From Cognatazoarcus halotolerans (lineage in GTDB: Bacteria > Pseudomonadota > Gammaproteobacteria > Burkholderiales > Rhodocyclaceae), in the NCBI RefSeq assembly GCF_009800965.1, contig NZ_WUAF01000019.1, positions 1-64,000 on the forward strand: DNA of 64,000 nt, written 5' to 3'. Positions 52,525 to 61,507 of this stretch are shown in pieces (within the stretch, counting starts at the first letter, position 1; every line of letters starts with the position of its first letter). Below the pieces are notes generated by a model that was not told the DNA's origin, searched no databases, and was given only the letters and a program-made list of their open reading frames with translations. The translations under genes were made by a program, and so were the position numbers.

Positions 52525-52812
52525 ATGGAACGCAAGGAATGGCCGTTGTGGGAAGTATTCATTCGCAGCCGTAACGGGCTGGATCACAAGCACTGCGGGA
52601 GCGTGCACGCGCCCGACGCCAAACTGGCGCTGCAGGTCGCGCGCGATGTCTATACGCGCCGCCTCGAGGGCGTCTCGATCTGGGTGGTGAAGGCCTCGGA
52701 CATCGTCGCTTCCGATCCCGATGCCAAGCCCGAACTGTTCGACCCGGCCGAAGACAAGATCTACCGGCATCCGACCTTTTACCAGCTGCCCGACGAAGTC
52801 AATCACATGTGA
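52525..52812 (+). CDS. paaB: Phenylacetyl-CoA epoxidase subunit PaaB
   Basis: 95 residues, typical for the structural subunit that bridges PaaAC heterodimers. EWPLWEVFIRSRNGLDHKHC is the family start and SIWVVKASDIVASDPDAKPE the end. The ATG at 52525 has GAGGAGACA upstream; an in-frame start at 52507 is not supported. The stop overlaps the paaC start region (TGATG). Confidence 0.95.
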   Translation: MERKEWPLWEVFIRSRNGLDHKHCGSVHAPDAKLALQVARDVYTRRLEGVSIWVVKASDIVASDPDAKPELFDPAEDKIYRHPTFYQLPDEVNHM

Positions 52813-53594
52813 TGGTGGCCGACATGACCCAAGCAAACATCACCACACCCGAACACATCGAGTACGTGCTGCGCCTCGGCGACAACGCGCTGATCCTCGG
52901 CCAGCGCCTGTCGGAATGGTGCGGCCATGCGCCGGTGATCGAAGAGGACCTGGCGCTCACCAACATGGCGCTCGACCTCATCGGTCAGTCGCGCCTGCTG
53001 CTCACCCATGCCGCCGCACTCGAGGGCAAGGGCCGCGACGAGGACCAGATGGCCTTCCTGCGGGTCGAGCGCGAGTACCGCAACGTCACCATGATGGAAG
53101 TGCCCAACGAGGATTTCGGCCGCACCACGGTGCGCAACTTCCTCTTCAGCGCCTTCCAGGTGCTGCTGTGGGAGCGGCTTGGCGCCTCGAGCGACGCGGA
53201 ACTCGCGGCGATCGCAGCGAAGAGCCTGAAGGAAGCGCGCTACCACCTCAACCACTCGGCCGAGTGGGTGATCCGCCTCGGCGACGGCACCGACGTCTCG
53301 CACGCCCGGACCCAGGCCGCACTCGACTACCTGTGGCCCTACACCGCCGAACTGTTCGCCGCCAACCCGACCGACGAGGCGGTGGCAGCAGCCGGCATCG
53401 GCCCGGCCTGGGGCGAGCTGGAGGCCGCCTGGGAGGCGATGGTGCTGCCGGTGCTGGGCGAAGCCACGCTGGTGGTGCCGGCGCGCACGCCGTTCAAGAC
53501 CTACGGCAAGTTCGGCCGTCACTCCGAGCACATGGGCCATCTGCTGGCAACGATGCAGTACATGCAGCGGACTTACCCCGGAGCCACCTGGTAG
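52812..53594 (+). CDS. paaC: Phenylacetyl-CoA epoxidase structural subunit PaaC
   Basis: About 260 residues, related to PaaA in fold but lacking a complete diiron site; it forms the stable AC core. EYVLRLGDNALILGQRLSEW, EDQMAFLRVEREYRNVTMME, EARYHLNHSAEWVIRLGDGT and GRHSEHMGHLLATMQYMQRT are the conserved blocks. The start is ambiguous: GTG 52809, ATG 52812 (TGATG overlap with paaB) or ATG 52824. Confidence 0.94.
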   Translation: MVADMTQANITTPEHIEYVLRLGDNALILGQRLSEWCGHAPVIEEDLALTNMALDLIGQSRLLLTHAAALEGKGRDEDQMAFLRVEREYRNVTMMEVPNEDFGRTTVRNFLFSAFQVLLWERLGASSDAELAAIAAKSLKEARYHLNHSAEWVIRLGDGTDVSHARTQAALDYLWPYTAELFAANPTDEAVAAAGIGPAWGELEAAWEAMVLPVLGEATLVVPARTPFKTYGKFGRHSEHMGHLLATMQYMQRTYPGATW

Positions 53595-53596
53595 TG

Positions 53597-53740
53597 ATGG
53601 CGAGTGAATATGCCTACTGCGCGGGTTGTGGCCGGCGCTGTGATGCTCACCGTACGTTTGTACGGTTGCGCTTCTCGCACCAGCCACAGCCCGCTCGCTA
53701 CGGCCTCTTCACGCGCCATTGCAGGAGCTTGAAATGCTGA
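53597..53740 (+). CDS. Candidate 47-residue cysteine-rich mini-protein between paaC and paaD
   Basis: An open frame starts 2 nt after the paaC stop and ends overlapping the first 7 nt of paaD. It begins MASEYAYCAGCGRRCDAHRT and ends RHCRSLKC, so it has two CxxC-like pairs (CAGCGRRC and CRSLKC) with a nearby His, reminiscent of a small zinc knuckle. Perfect spacing for translational coupling supports it. Against it, most of the frame lies on a 74-bp imperfect palindrome that may simply be an RNA structure. I know no family. Confidence 0.35.
   Translation: MASEYAYCAGCGRRCDAHRTFVRLRFSHQPQPARYGLFTRHCRSLKC
53621..53694. repeat. 74-bp imperfect palindrome in the paaC-paaD junction
   Basis: The outer arms GCGGGTTGTGGC (53621-53632) and GCCACAGCCCGC (53683-53694) pair over 12 bp with one G-U. 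The inner arms ACCGTAC (53649-53655) and GTACGGT (53660-53666) pair perfectly around a GTTT loop. Both stems share the same centre, so the whole forms one long hairpin in the mRNA. It could be a processing site setting the ratio of PaaABC to PaaDE, or a mobile palindromic unit. Confidence 0.65.
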
Positions 53741-54225
53741 CTGAAAGTGAAGCCTGGAAGCTGCTCGATTCGGTGCCCGATCCGGAAGTGCCGGCGGTGT
53801 CGGTGGTCGAGCTCGGCATCATCCGCGAGCTGCGCTGCGCGCCGGACGGGATCTCGGTGGTGGTTACGCCGACCTACTCGGGCTGCCCCGCGACCGAGGT
53901 GATCGGACTGGCCATCCGCGACGCGCTGGTGGCGGCGGGGGCCGGCCGGGTGGAACTCGAGACCCGCCTCGAACCGCCCTGGACCAGTGACTGGATCGGC
54001 GAGGCCGCGCGCGAGAAGTTGCGTGCCTACGGCATCGTGCCGCCGAGCGGCAAGGCCGCGGTGGGCGGTGCGCAGCCGATCCGTTTCGTCAAGCCGACGC
54101 TGACCTGCCCGCGCTGTGGCTCGAAGAACACCGAGCGGCTGTCGGAGTTTGGCTCCACCGCCTGCAAGGCCACCTGGCGCTGCAAGAGCTGTCTTGAGCC
54201 CTTCGAATATTTCAAACCGATCTGA
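53734..54225 (+). CDS. paaD: PaaD, iron-sulfur/maturation factor of the phenylacetyl-CoA epoxidase
   Basis: 163 residues. The N-terminal MIP18/DUF59 fold (LLDSVPDPEVPAVSVVELGI, VVVTPTYSGCPATEVIGLAI) is followed by a C-terminal zinc ribbon (CPRCGS and CKATWRCKSCLEPF). It is required for the epoxidase, probably in assembling the metal centres. The ATG at 53734 has AGGAG 8 nt upstream; TTG 53719 is an alternative. Overlaps the candidate mini-ORF. Confidence 0.94.
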   Translation: MLTESEAWKLLDSVPDPEVPAVSVVELGIIRELRCAPDGISVVVTPTYSGCPATEVIGLAIRDALVAAGAGRVELETRLEPPWTSDWIGEAAREKLRAYGIVPPSGKAAVGGAQPIRFVKPTLTCPRCGSKNTERLSEFGSTACKATWRCKSCLEPFEYFKPI

Positions 54226-54258
54226 TTCGTCCGCGAAGACGGACACCGGAGACATCGC

Positions 54259-55326
54259 ATGACGCCGAAATTCCATTCCCTTAAAGTCGCCGAGGTAAGG
54301 CGCGAAACCGCCGACGCAATCAGCCTGCGCTTCGAGGTGCCGGCCGAACTGGCCGACGATTACCGCTTCGTGCAGGGTCAGCATCTCACCCTCAAGGCCA
54401 GCGTCGGCGGCGAGGAGCTGCGCCGCTCCTACTCGATCTGCGCCGGTGTGGATGACGGAGAACTCCGGGTCGCCATCAAGAAGATCGGCGGCGGGGTGTT
54501 CTCGAGCTGGGCCAACGAGTCGCTGAAGGCCGGCGACGCCATCGAGGTGATGACCCCGGAGGGTCGCTTCCACACCGAGCTCGATCCCGCAAACGCGCGG
54601 CACTATGTGGCCTTTGCCGCCGGCAGCGGGATCACCCCGGTGATGTCGCTGATCAAGACCACGCTCAAGACCGAGCCGAACAGCCGCTTCACGCTGATCT
54701 ATGGCAATCGTCGCCAGAACAGCGTGATCTTCTCCGAGGCACTCGAGGACCTGAAAGACCGCTACATGACCCGCTTCACGCTTTATCACGTGTTTTCGCG
54801 CGAAGAGCAGGAGGTGCCCCTGTTCAATGGTCGGCTGGACCGCGCCCGGGTCGGCGCCTTCGTCGACACCCTGGTGCCGGCCGACACCATCGACGCGGCC
54901 TTCATCTGCGGGCCGGGCGCGATGATCGATGAGGTCGAGGCAGGGCTGCTGGCCAGCGGCGTGTCGGCCGAGCGCATTCATCTCGAGCGCTTCGGCGTAC
55001 CGGACAGCGGACCGGCCCATCACGTCGAGGCCGGCGATGCGCCGCAGGCGAGGGTCACCGTGATCGTCGACGGGCTCAGGCGCGAGATGGATTTCCGCGC
55101 CGAGGATCCCTCGATCCTCGACGTGGCGCTGGCCGCCGGGCTCGACCTGCCGTTCTCCTGCAAGGGTGGGGTATGCTGCACCTGCCGCGCCCGGGTGCTC
55201 GAAGGCAAGGTCCGCATGGACAAGAATTTCTCGCTCGAGCAACCCGATGTGGACGACGGCTTCGTACTCACCTGCCAGGCCCATCCGCTGACCGAGCGGG
55301 TGGTCATCAGCTTCGACGATCGTTGA
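54259..55326 (+). CDS. paaE: Phenylacetyl-CoA epoxidase reductase subunit
   Basis: 355 residues. The FAD domain (RRSYSICAGVDDGELRVAIK), the NAD(P) domain (YVAFAAGSGITPVMSLIKTT, YGNRRQNSVIF, AAFICGPGAMI) and a C-terminal plant-type [2Fe-2S] domain with cysteines in SCKGGVCCTCRARV and TCQAHP are in the normal order. It passes electrons from NADPH to the PaaA diiron site. Last gene of the epoxidase block. Confidence 0.96.
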   Translation: MTPKFHSLKVAEVRRETADAISLRFEVPAELADDYRFVQGQHLTLKASVGGEELRRSYSICAGVDDGELRVAIKKIGGGVFSSWANESLKAGDAIEVMTPEGRFHTELDPANARHYVAFAAGSGITPVMSLIKTTLKTEPNSRFTLIYGNRRQNSVIFSEALEDLKDRYMTRFTLYHVFSREEQEVPLFNGRLDRARVGAFVDTLVPADTIDAAFICGPGAMIDEVEAGLLASGVSAERIHLERFGVPDSGPAHHVEAGDAPQARVTVIVDGLRREMDFRAEDPSILDVALAAGLDLPFSCKGGVCCTCRARVLEGKVRMDKNFSLEQPDVDDGFVLTCQAHPLTERVVISFDDR

Positions 55327-55380
55327 CATGGTCGCTTGCCCGGGCGGGTGGATTCCTTCACGCGCACAGGCAAGACCGAA

Positions 55381-56004
55381 ATGGCTAGAACCAAGGCTCC
55401 GACCCACGAACTGCAGCGCTCCAGCATCCTCGATGCGGCGGCGCAGCTCTTTGCGGAGAAGGGATTTCACAACGCGTCGATGGCCGAGCTGGCCAAGGCC
55501 TGCGGGGTGTCGAAACCGCTCCTGTACCACTATTACCGGGACAAGGAGCACATCCTTTTCGACATCGCCGACAGCTACATGGAGCGCCTGCTGGCGATCG
55601 TTGCCGAGGTCGCGGACAAGGGGCTCGACGCGGAGGCGCATTTCCGCGAGCTGGTGATGTCCTTCATGGGCGAGTACGAGCACTCGCAGAGCCAGCACAT
55701 GGTGCTGGTGCAGGACGTGAAATTCCTGGAGGCGACGTATCGCCGTCAGGTGGTGGACAAGGAGCGCCAGGTGGTGGCGGCTTTCGCCAGGGCGATCGTC
55801 GCGGTGGAGCCGGGCGTGGTCAAGGCGGGGCTGGAGAAGGCGGTGGCGATGATCCTCTTCGGGATGATCAACTGGACCTTCACCTGGCTGAGTGTGGACG
55901 GACCCCTGACATACAGGGACATGGCGCCGGTGGTGGCCGGGATCTTCCTCCAGGGAGTGAAGGGTTACATCGGCGAAGACAAGACAACGAGCGCGGCAGG
56001 CTGA
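55381..56004 (+). CDS. paaR: TetR-family repressor of the phenylacetate regulon
   Basis: 207 residues. The helix-turn-helix is SILDAAAQLFAEKGFHNASM / ELAKACGVSKPLLYHYYRDK. The ligand domain is all-helical. Its position between paaE and paaJ is the usual place of PaaR in Azoarcus-like bacteria, where it represses paa genes until phenylacetyl-CoA binds. Palindromes at 47059 and 57278 are its likely sites. The ATG at 55381 has only a weak AGG upstream, so it may be translated at low level. Confidence 0.9.
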   Translation: MARTKAPTHELQRSSILDAAAQLFAEKGFHNASMAELAKACGVSKPLLYHYYRDKEHILFDIADSYMERLLAIVAEVADKGLDAEAHFRELVMSFMGEYEHSQSQHMVLVQDVKFLEATYRRQVVDKERQVVAAFARAIVAVEPGVVKAGLEKAVAMILFGMINWTFTWLSVDGPLTYRDMAPVVAGIFLQGVKGYIGEDKTTSAAG

Positions 56005-56010
56005 GTCGCC

Positions 56011-56024
56011 GCCCCCGTGGGGGC
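56011..56024 (+). other. Perfect 14-bp GC palindrome between paaR and paaJ
   Basis: GCCCCCGTGGGGGC is flanked by GCC/GGC, extending the stem. It may act as an attenuator or mRNA stabiliser between the regulator and the thiolase gene. Confidence 0.4.
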
Positions 56025-56069
56025 AAGGCGGACACGGTCTGCGGGCTTCGCTGCAACAGGAGACGGAAC

Positions 56070-57272
56070 TTGAAGGACGTGTTCATCTGTGACGGCATCC
56101 GGACGCCGTTCGGTCGCTACGGCGGCACATTGTCGGCAGTGCGCGCCGACGATCTGGCGGCATTGCCGATCAAGGCTCTGATCGCACGCAATCCGTCGGT
56201 CGATTGGGCCGCGGTCGAAGACATCTACTACGGCTGCGCCAACCAGGCCGGCGAAGACAACCGCGACGTCGCGCGCATGGCCGGCCTGCTGGCCGGGCTG
56301 CCGATCGACGTGCCGGGGGCGACCCTCAACCGCCTGTGCGGTTCGGGCATGGACGCGGTCGGCACCGCCGCACGCGCCATCGCGGCGGGCGAGACCGAGC
56401 TCATGATTGCCGGTGGCGTGGAGAGCATGAGCCGTGCGCCCTTCGTCATGGGCAAGGCCGAATCGGCCTTTTCGCGCAGCGCGAAGATCGAGGACACGAC
56501 CATCGGCTGGCGCTTCGTCAATCCCTTGATGAAGGCGCAGTACGGCATCGATTCGATGCCCGAGACCGCCGAGAACGTGGCTGAACAGTTCAAGGTGTCG
56601 CGTGCCGACCAGGATGCCTTCGCGCTGCGTTCGCAGGCGCGCTACGCCGCCGCGCAGGCTCAGGGCTTCTTCACCGGCGAACTGGTGCCGGTCGAGATCC
56701 CCCGCAAGAAGGGCGAGCCGCTGCTCTTCGCCGAGGACGAACACCCGCGCGCCACCACGGCGGAGGCACTGGCGAAGCTCAGGGGCGTGGTGCGGCCCGA
56801 CGGCAGCGTGACCGCCGGCAACGCCTCGGGCGTCAACGACGGCGCGGTGGCGCTGCTGCTGGCGAACGAGGCAATGGCCGCACGACAGGGGCTCACGCCG
56901 CGGGCGAGGGTGGTCGGCATGGCCACCGTGGGCGTGGAGCCGCGCATCATGGGCATCGGCCCGGCGCCGGCGTCGCGGCGGGTGCTCGAGAAGACCGGCA
57001 TGCAGCTCGCGCAGATGGACGTGATCGAGCTCAACGAAGCCTTCGCCGCGCAGGGCCTGGCGGTGATGCGGCAGCTCGGCCTGCCCGATGACGCAGCCCA
57101 GGTGAACCCCAATGGCGGCGCGATCGCGATCGGTCACCCGCTCGGCGCGTCGGGTGCGCGGCTGGTACTGACCGCGCTGCGCCAGCTCGAGGCAACCGGG
57201 GGGCGATATGGCCTGTGCACGATGTGCATCGGTGTCGGGCAGGGCATCGCGATGATCATCGAGCGGGTTTGA
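56070..57272 (+). CDS. paaJ: 3-oxoadipyl-CoA / 3-oxo-5,6-dehydrosuberyl-CoA thiolase
   Basis: 400 residues. The acylated Cys is in LNRLCGSGMDAVG, the His in NPNGGAIAIGHPLGASGARL and the second Cys in CTMCIGVGQG; NEAFAAQ is also present. IRTPFGRYGGTLSAVRADDL is typical of PaaJ/PcaF thiolases. It makes acetyl-CoA and succinyl-CoA in the last steps. The start is TTG at 56070 with AGGAGA 7 nt upstream. Confidence 0.95.
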   Translation: MKDVFICDGIRTPFGRYGGTLSAVRADDLAALPIKALIARNPSVDWAAVEDIYYGCANQAGEDNRDVARMAGLLAGLPIDVPGATLNRLCGSGMDAVGTAARAIAAGETELMIAGGVESMSRAPFVMGKAESAFSRSAKIEDTTIGWRFVNPLMKAQYGIDSMPETAENVAEQFKVSRADQDAFALRSQARYAAAQAQGFFTGELVPVEIPRKKGEPLLFAEDEHPRATTAEALAKLRGVVRPDGSVTAGNASGVNDGAVALLLANEAMAARQGLTPRARVVGMATVGVEPRIMGIGPAPASRRVLEKTGMQLAQMDVIELNEAFAAQGLAVMRQLGLPDDAAQVNPNGGAIAIGHPLGASGARLVLTALRQLEATGGRYGLCTMCIGVGQGIAMIIERV

Positions 57273-57277
57273 GTGAA

Positions 57278-57297
57278 TTGGTCGACCATTCGGTCAC
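57278..57297. promoter_or_regulatory. Putative PaaR operator, site 2
   Basis: TTGGTCGACCATTCGGTCAC agrees with site 1 at 17 of 20 positions and keeps both CGACC and CGGTC half-site cores. It lies just after paaJ and about 100 nt before the transporter operon, with an AT-rich putative promoter (TTGAAT...TTAAATAA) directly behind. Confidence 0.65.
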
Positions 57298-57395
57298 AAT
57301 TCGTCAGTATTGAATGCGTTAAATAAGGCATGATTCGACGGGGTTCCGTTTCGTCGCACTGACGGAATCCCGACAACCACGAGGAGGAGACAAAC

Positions 57396-58544
57396 ATGAA
57401 GATGAAACACACTTTGCTGGCAGCGATCAGCCTCGCATTTGCCGCCGGCGCGGCCCAGGCCGACATCAATGTCGGCGTCAATGTGTCCGCCACCGGGCCG
57501 GCCGCATCGCTCGGCATCCCCGAGAAGAACACCTTCGCGCTGATGCCGACGACGATCGCCGGCGAGAAGGTCAACTACATCATTCTCGACGACGCATCCG
57601 ACACCACCACCGCGGTGAAGAACCTGCGCAAGATGATCTCGGAGGACAAGATCGACGTGGTGCTGGGTTCCACCATCTCGCCCAACTCGCTGGCGATGAT
57701 CGACGTCGCCGCCGAAGCCGGCACGCCGATGATCTCGATGGCCGCCTCGAGCCGCATCGTCGATCCGGTCGACGACAAGCGCCGCTGGGTCTTCAAGACG
57801 CCGCAGAACGACGCCCAGATGTCGACCGCGATCGTCGAGCACATGACCAATGCCGGCGTCAAGACGGTGGCCTTCATCGGCTTCGCCGACGCCTATGGCG
57901 AAGGCTGGTGGCAGCAGTTCTCGTCCATCGCCGAAGCGCGCAAGCTCAAGATGGTGGCCAACGAGCGCTACAACCGGGCCGATACCTCGGTGACCGGCCA
58001 GGTGCTCAAGATCGTCTCGGCCCGTCCCGACGCGGTGCTGATCGCCGGGTCCGGAACCCCCGCGGCGCTGCCCCAGAAGGCGCTCAAGGAGCGCGGCTAC
58101 GCGGGCAAGATCTATCAGACCCACGGCGTTGCCAACAATGATTTCCTGCGTGTCTGCGGCAAGGACTGCGAAGGCACCTTCCTGCCCGCCGGCCCGGTCC
58201 TGGTGGCGAGCCAGCTGCCGGACAGCAATCCGGTCAAGAAGGCCGCGACGGAATACATCACCAAGTACGAGGCGGCGCATGGCAAGGGCAGCGTGTCGAC
58301 CTTCGGCGCACACGCATGGGATACCGGCCGGCTGTTGCAGGCCGCGGTGCCGGTCGCGCTCAAGAAGGCCAAGCCGGGTACCGCCGAGTTTCGGGCGGCG
58401 CTGCGTGATGCCCTCGAGGGCAGCAAGGAAGTCGCAGGCGCACACGGCATCTTCAACATGAGCCCCACCGATCACCTCGGCCTCGATCAACGCTCCCGGG
58501 TGATGGTCGAAATCCAGAACGGCGGCTGGAAGCTGGTCAAGTAA
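57396..58544 (+). CDS. ABC transporter substrate-binding protein, probable phenylacetate/aromatic acid uptake
   Basis: 382 residues. Signal peptide MKMKHTLLAAISLAFAAGAA with cleavage near AQA; then a type I periplasmic-binding fold (INVGVNVSATGPAASLGIPE, VDVVLGSTISPNSLAMIDVA, TVAFIGFADAYGEGWWQQFS). GAGGAG precedes the ATG. The PaaR-like site upstream and the position after paaJ suggest phenylacetate or a related aromatic acid as ligand; this is inference from context. Confidence 0.9.
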   Translation: MKMKHTLLAAISLAFAAGAAQADINVGVNVSATGPAASLGIPEKNTFALMPTTIAGEKVNYIILDDASDTTTAVKNLRKMISEDKIDVVLGSTISPNSLAMIDVAAEAGTPMISMAASSRIVDPVDDKRRWVFKTPQNDAQMSTAIVEHMTNAGVKTVAFIGFADAYGEGWWQQFSSIAEARKLKMVANERYNRADTSVTGQVLKIVSARPDAVLIAGSGTPAALPQKALKERGYAGKIYQTHGVANNDFLRVCGKDCEGTFLPAGPVLVASQLPDSNPVKKAATEYITKYEAAHGKGSVSTFGAHAWDTGRLLQAAVPVALKKAKPGTAEFRAALRDALEGSKEVAGAHGIFNMSPTDHLGLDQRSRVMVEIQNGGWKLVK

Positions 58545-58667
58545 GCGGCGGGCCCGGCGGCATACCGACGCCGCCGGGAAGAGCTGTCTTCGAGACATTC
58601 ATTCACATGTGAAGCAGCGGCGCGCGTCGTGCCTCGGGGCACGGCCGCCGCTGACGGGGTTCGTCCC

Positions 58668-59705
58668 ATGGATTTTCAGATTGCGATGTTGCTGGGCCAG
58701 GACGGCGTGACCAATGGTGCGATCTACGCGCTGCTGGCGCTGGCACTGGTGCTGGTGTTTGCGGTTACCCGGGTGATTTTCATTCCCCAGGGTGAATTCG
58801 TTGCCTACGGGGCGCTGACCCTCGCCGCGCTGCAGACCGGCCGGGTGCCGGCCACCCTCTGGCTGTTGCTGGCTATGGGCGGCGTCGCCGCGCTCATCGA
58901 TGGCATTGCGGCCGCGCGCAGTGGCGCGCTGCGCAAGCTGCCCGGCGTGGCCGGCTGGAACGTGGCCTATCCGCTGGTGCTGGCAGGCTTGCTCTATAGC
59001 TTGCCGCTCGAGTCCCTGCCGATGCTCGTGCAAGTGGTGCTGGCACTGGCGGTGGTGGTGCCGCTCGGCCCGCTGATGTATCGGCTTGCCTTCCAGCCCG
59101 TGGCCGAGGCGCCGGTACTGATCCTGCTCATCGTCTCGGTGGCGGTACACGTGGCGATGGTGGGGCTCGGCCTGCTCTTCTTCGGTGCGGAGGGATCGCG
59201 CACGCCACCGTTCTCGGAGGTGCGATTCGAGGTCGGGCCGATGATGATCAGCGGCCAGCAGATCTGGGTGGTGATGGCCTCGGTGGTGCTCATCGTCGCG
59301 CTCTACCAGTTCTTCGGTCGCACGCTCTACGGTAAGGCGCTGCGCGCCACCGCGATCAACCGCAACGGCGCGCGCCTGATGGGCATCTCCCCGGCGCTGG
59401 CCGGCAAGCTCACCTTCTTTCTCGCCGCGCTGATCGGCGCCCTGTCCGGCGTGCTCATCGCGCCGCTCACCACCATCTACTACGACACCGGCTTCCTGAT
59501 CGGCCTCAAGGGCTTCGTCGGCGCGATCATCGGCGGCCTCGGCAGCTATCCGGTGGCGGCCGCCGGCGCAGTGCTGGTGGGTCTCCTCGAGGCGTTCTCG
59601 TCGTTCTGGGCCAGCGCCTACAAGGAAGTCATCGTGTTCACCCTGATCATCCCGGTGCTGGTGTGGCGCTCGCTCACCAGCCATCACGTGGAGGAGGACG
59701 AGTAA
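58668..59705 (+). CDS. LivH-type ABC transporter permease
   Basis: 345 residues with about eight membrane helices. [20 protein letters not shown] and [20 protein letters not shown] (coupling loop) are LivH features, followed by [20 protein letters not shown]. The ATG at 58668 is chosen because the family N-terminus ([17 protein letters not shown]) starts there. Its stop TAATG overlaps the next start by 1 nt. Confidence 0.92.
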   Translation: MDFQIAMLLGQDGVTNGAIYALLALALVLVFAVTRVIFIPQGEFVAYGALTLAALQTGRVPATLWLLLAMGGVAALIDGIAAARSGALRKLPGVAGWNVAYPLVLAGLLYSLPLESLPMLVQVVLALAVVVPLGPLMYRLAFQPVAEAPVLILLIVSVAVHVAMVGLGLLFFGAEGSRTPPFSEVRFEVGPMMISGQQIWVVMASVVLIVALYQFFGRTLYGKALRATAINRNGARLMGISPALAGKLTFFLAALIGALSGVLIAPLTTIYYDTGFLIGLKGFVGAIIGGLGSYPVAAAGAVLVGLLEAFSSFWASAYKEVIVFTLIIPVLVWRSLTSHHVEEDE

Positions 59706-61507
59706 TGAAATCCGCGCTCTCTCCACGCCTGCTGCTGGCGCTCTTCGTCCTCGTCGTCGCTGCCGGTCCGCTGCTCCTGCCCGAGTTCACCGTCACCCTG
59801 CTCAACTACATCGGCCTCTACGCGCTGGTTGCGCTGGGTCTGGTGCTGCTGACCGGCGTCGGCGGGCTGACCTCCTTCGGCCAGGCCGCCTTCGTTGGCC
59901 TCGGTGCCTATACTTCCGCGGTGCTGTCGACTGCGGAGTCCTTGCCGGGCTGGCTGGCCTGGGCCGGCGGCTCGCCCTGGCTCGGGTTGGTGGTGGGCCT
60001 GTTGATCACCGCGCTGGTGGCAGTGGTGCTCGGTTCGCTGACGCTCAAGCTGTCGGGCCACTACCTGCCGCTGGGCACGATTGCCTGGGGCATCTCGCTG
60101 TATTTCCTGTTCGGCACCATGGACATGCTCGGCGGCCACACCGGCCTGACCGGTATTCCGCCGATCTCGCTGTTCGGCTGGGAGCTCGACGAGGGGCGCG
60201 AGATCTACTACCTGATCTGGCTGTTCCTGCTCGCCGGCATGCTGACTACCCGCAACCTGCTCGATTCGCGCGAGGGCCGCGCCATCCGCGCGCTCAAGGG
60301 CGGCATGGTGATGGCCGAGGCGATGGGGGTGAATACCTCGCGCTCGCGCATGGTGATCTTCGTCATCGCCGCGCTGCTGGCCTGCGCCTCCGGCTGGCTG
60401 TATGCGCACATGCAGCGCTTCGTGAATCCGACACCGTTCGGCCTGCACATCGGCATCGAGTATCTCTTCATGGCGGTGGTGGGCGGCGCTGGTCACGTAT
60501 GGGGTGCGCTGGTCGGGGCCGGCGTGATCACCGTGATGAAGCAATGGCTGCAGGATCTGCTGCCGCAACTGCTGGGTGCCTCCGGCAATTTCGAGGTGAT
60601 CGTCTTCGGCATCATGATGGTGCTGATCCTGCAGCGTGCCCGTGACGGCATCTGGCCGCTGCTGGCAAAGCTGGTGCCGGTGCGCGCGGTGCACAAGCAG
60701 ATCAGCGCCTCGGCCGAACCGCTGGCGCGCCGGCCGATGCCGGCCAAGGGCGAGTTCATCCTCGAGGCGAAGAACGTGACCCGCAAGTTCGGCGGACTGG
60801 TCGCCAACAACAATATGAGCCTGGAGGTCAGGGCGGGCGAGATCCTCGCCCTGATCGGTCCCAACGGCGCCGGCAAGAGCACCATGTTCAACCAGATCTC
60901 CGGGGTCGATACGCCGACCTCGGGTGAGGTCCTGTTTCGCGGCAGATCGGTGGCCGGACACAGCTCGCGAGAGATCGCCGGGCTGGGCATGAGTCGTACC
61001 TTCCAGCACGTCCGCCTGCTGCCGAAAATGACCGTGCTCGAGAACGTCGCGATCGGCGCTCACATGCGCGGTTCGAAAAGCGTGCTGCCTTCGGCATGGC
61101 GGCTCGATCGCGCCGAGGAGGCCCGCCTCATCGCCGAGGCCGCGCGGCAGATCGAGCGCGTCGGACTGGCCGAGCACATGTTCGAGGAAGCCGGCTCGCT
61201 GGCGCTGGGGCAGCAGCGCATCCTCGAGATCGCCCGCGCACTGGCCAGCGACCCGAGCCTGTTGCTGCTCGACGAGCCGGCGGCGGGCCTGCGTCTCAAG
61301 GAAAAGCAGGCGCTCGGCGCGCTGCTGACACGACTCAAGTCGGAAGGCATGGCGATTCTGCTGGTCGAGCACGACATGGATTTCGTCATGGGCCTGGTCG
61401 ACCGGGTGGTGGTGATGGAGTTCGGCGAGAAGATCGCCGAGGGCTTGCCCGAAGAGGTGCAGAAGGATCCTGCGGTGCTCGAAGCCTATCTTGGCGGGGT
61501 GGAGTGA
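59705..61507 (+). CDS. Fused LivM permease - LivG ATPase
   Basis: 600 residues. Residues 1 to about 330 are a LivM-type permease ([60 protein letters not shown]). A linker of about 25 residues ([20 protein letters not shown]) joins it to a complete ATPase: Walker [11 protein letters not shown]-loop [14 protein letters not shown], signature [15 protein letters not shown], Walker [13 protein letters not shown], and [10 protein letters not shown]. Fusions of this order are known in some aromatic-uptake Liv systems. It overlaps livF by TGATG. Confidence 0.93.
   Translation: MKSALSPRLLLALFVLVVAAGPLLLPEFTVTLLNYIGLYALVALGLVLLTGVGGLTSFGQAAFVGLGAYTSAVLSTAESLPGWLAWAGGSPWLGLVVGLLITALVAVVLGSLTLKLSGHYLPLGTIAWGISLYFLFGTMDMLGGHTGLTGIPPISLFGWELDEGREIYYLIWLFLLAGMLTTRNLLDSREGRAIRALKGGMVMAEAMGVNTSRSRMVIFVIAALLACASGWLYAHMQRFVNPTPFGLHIGIEYLFMAVVGGAGHVWGALVGAGVITVMKQWLQDLLPQLLGASGNFEVIVFGIMMVLILQRARDGIWPLLAKLVPVRAVHKQISASAEPLARRPMPAKGEFILEAKNVTRKFGGLVANNNMSLEVRAGEILALIGPNGAGKSTMFNQISGVDTPTSGEVLFRGRSVAGHSSREIAGLGMSRTFQHVRLLPKMTVLENVAIGAHMRGSKSVLPSAWRLDRAEEARLIAEAARQIERVGLAEHMFEEAGSLALGQQRILEIARALASDPSLLLLDEPAAGLRLKEKQALGALLTRLKSEGMAILLVEHDMDFVMGLVDRVVVMEFGEKIAEGLPEEVQKDPAVLEAYLGGVE

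Noticed and set aside
53698-55698. 666-codon minus-strand frame opposite paaD-paaE
   Set aside because: Same kind of shadow; the opposite strand carries two well-defined genes with catalytic motifs.
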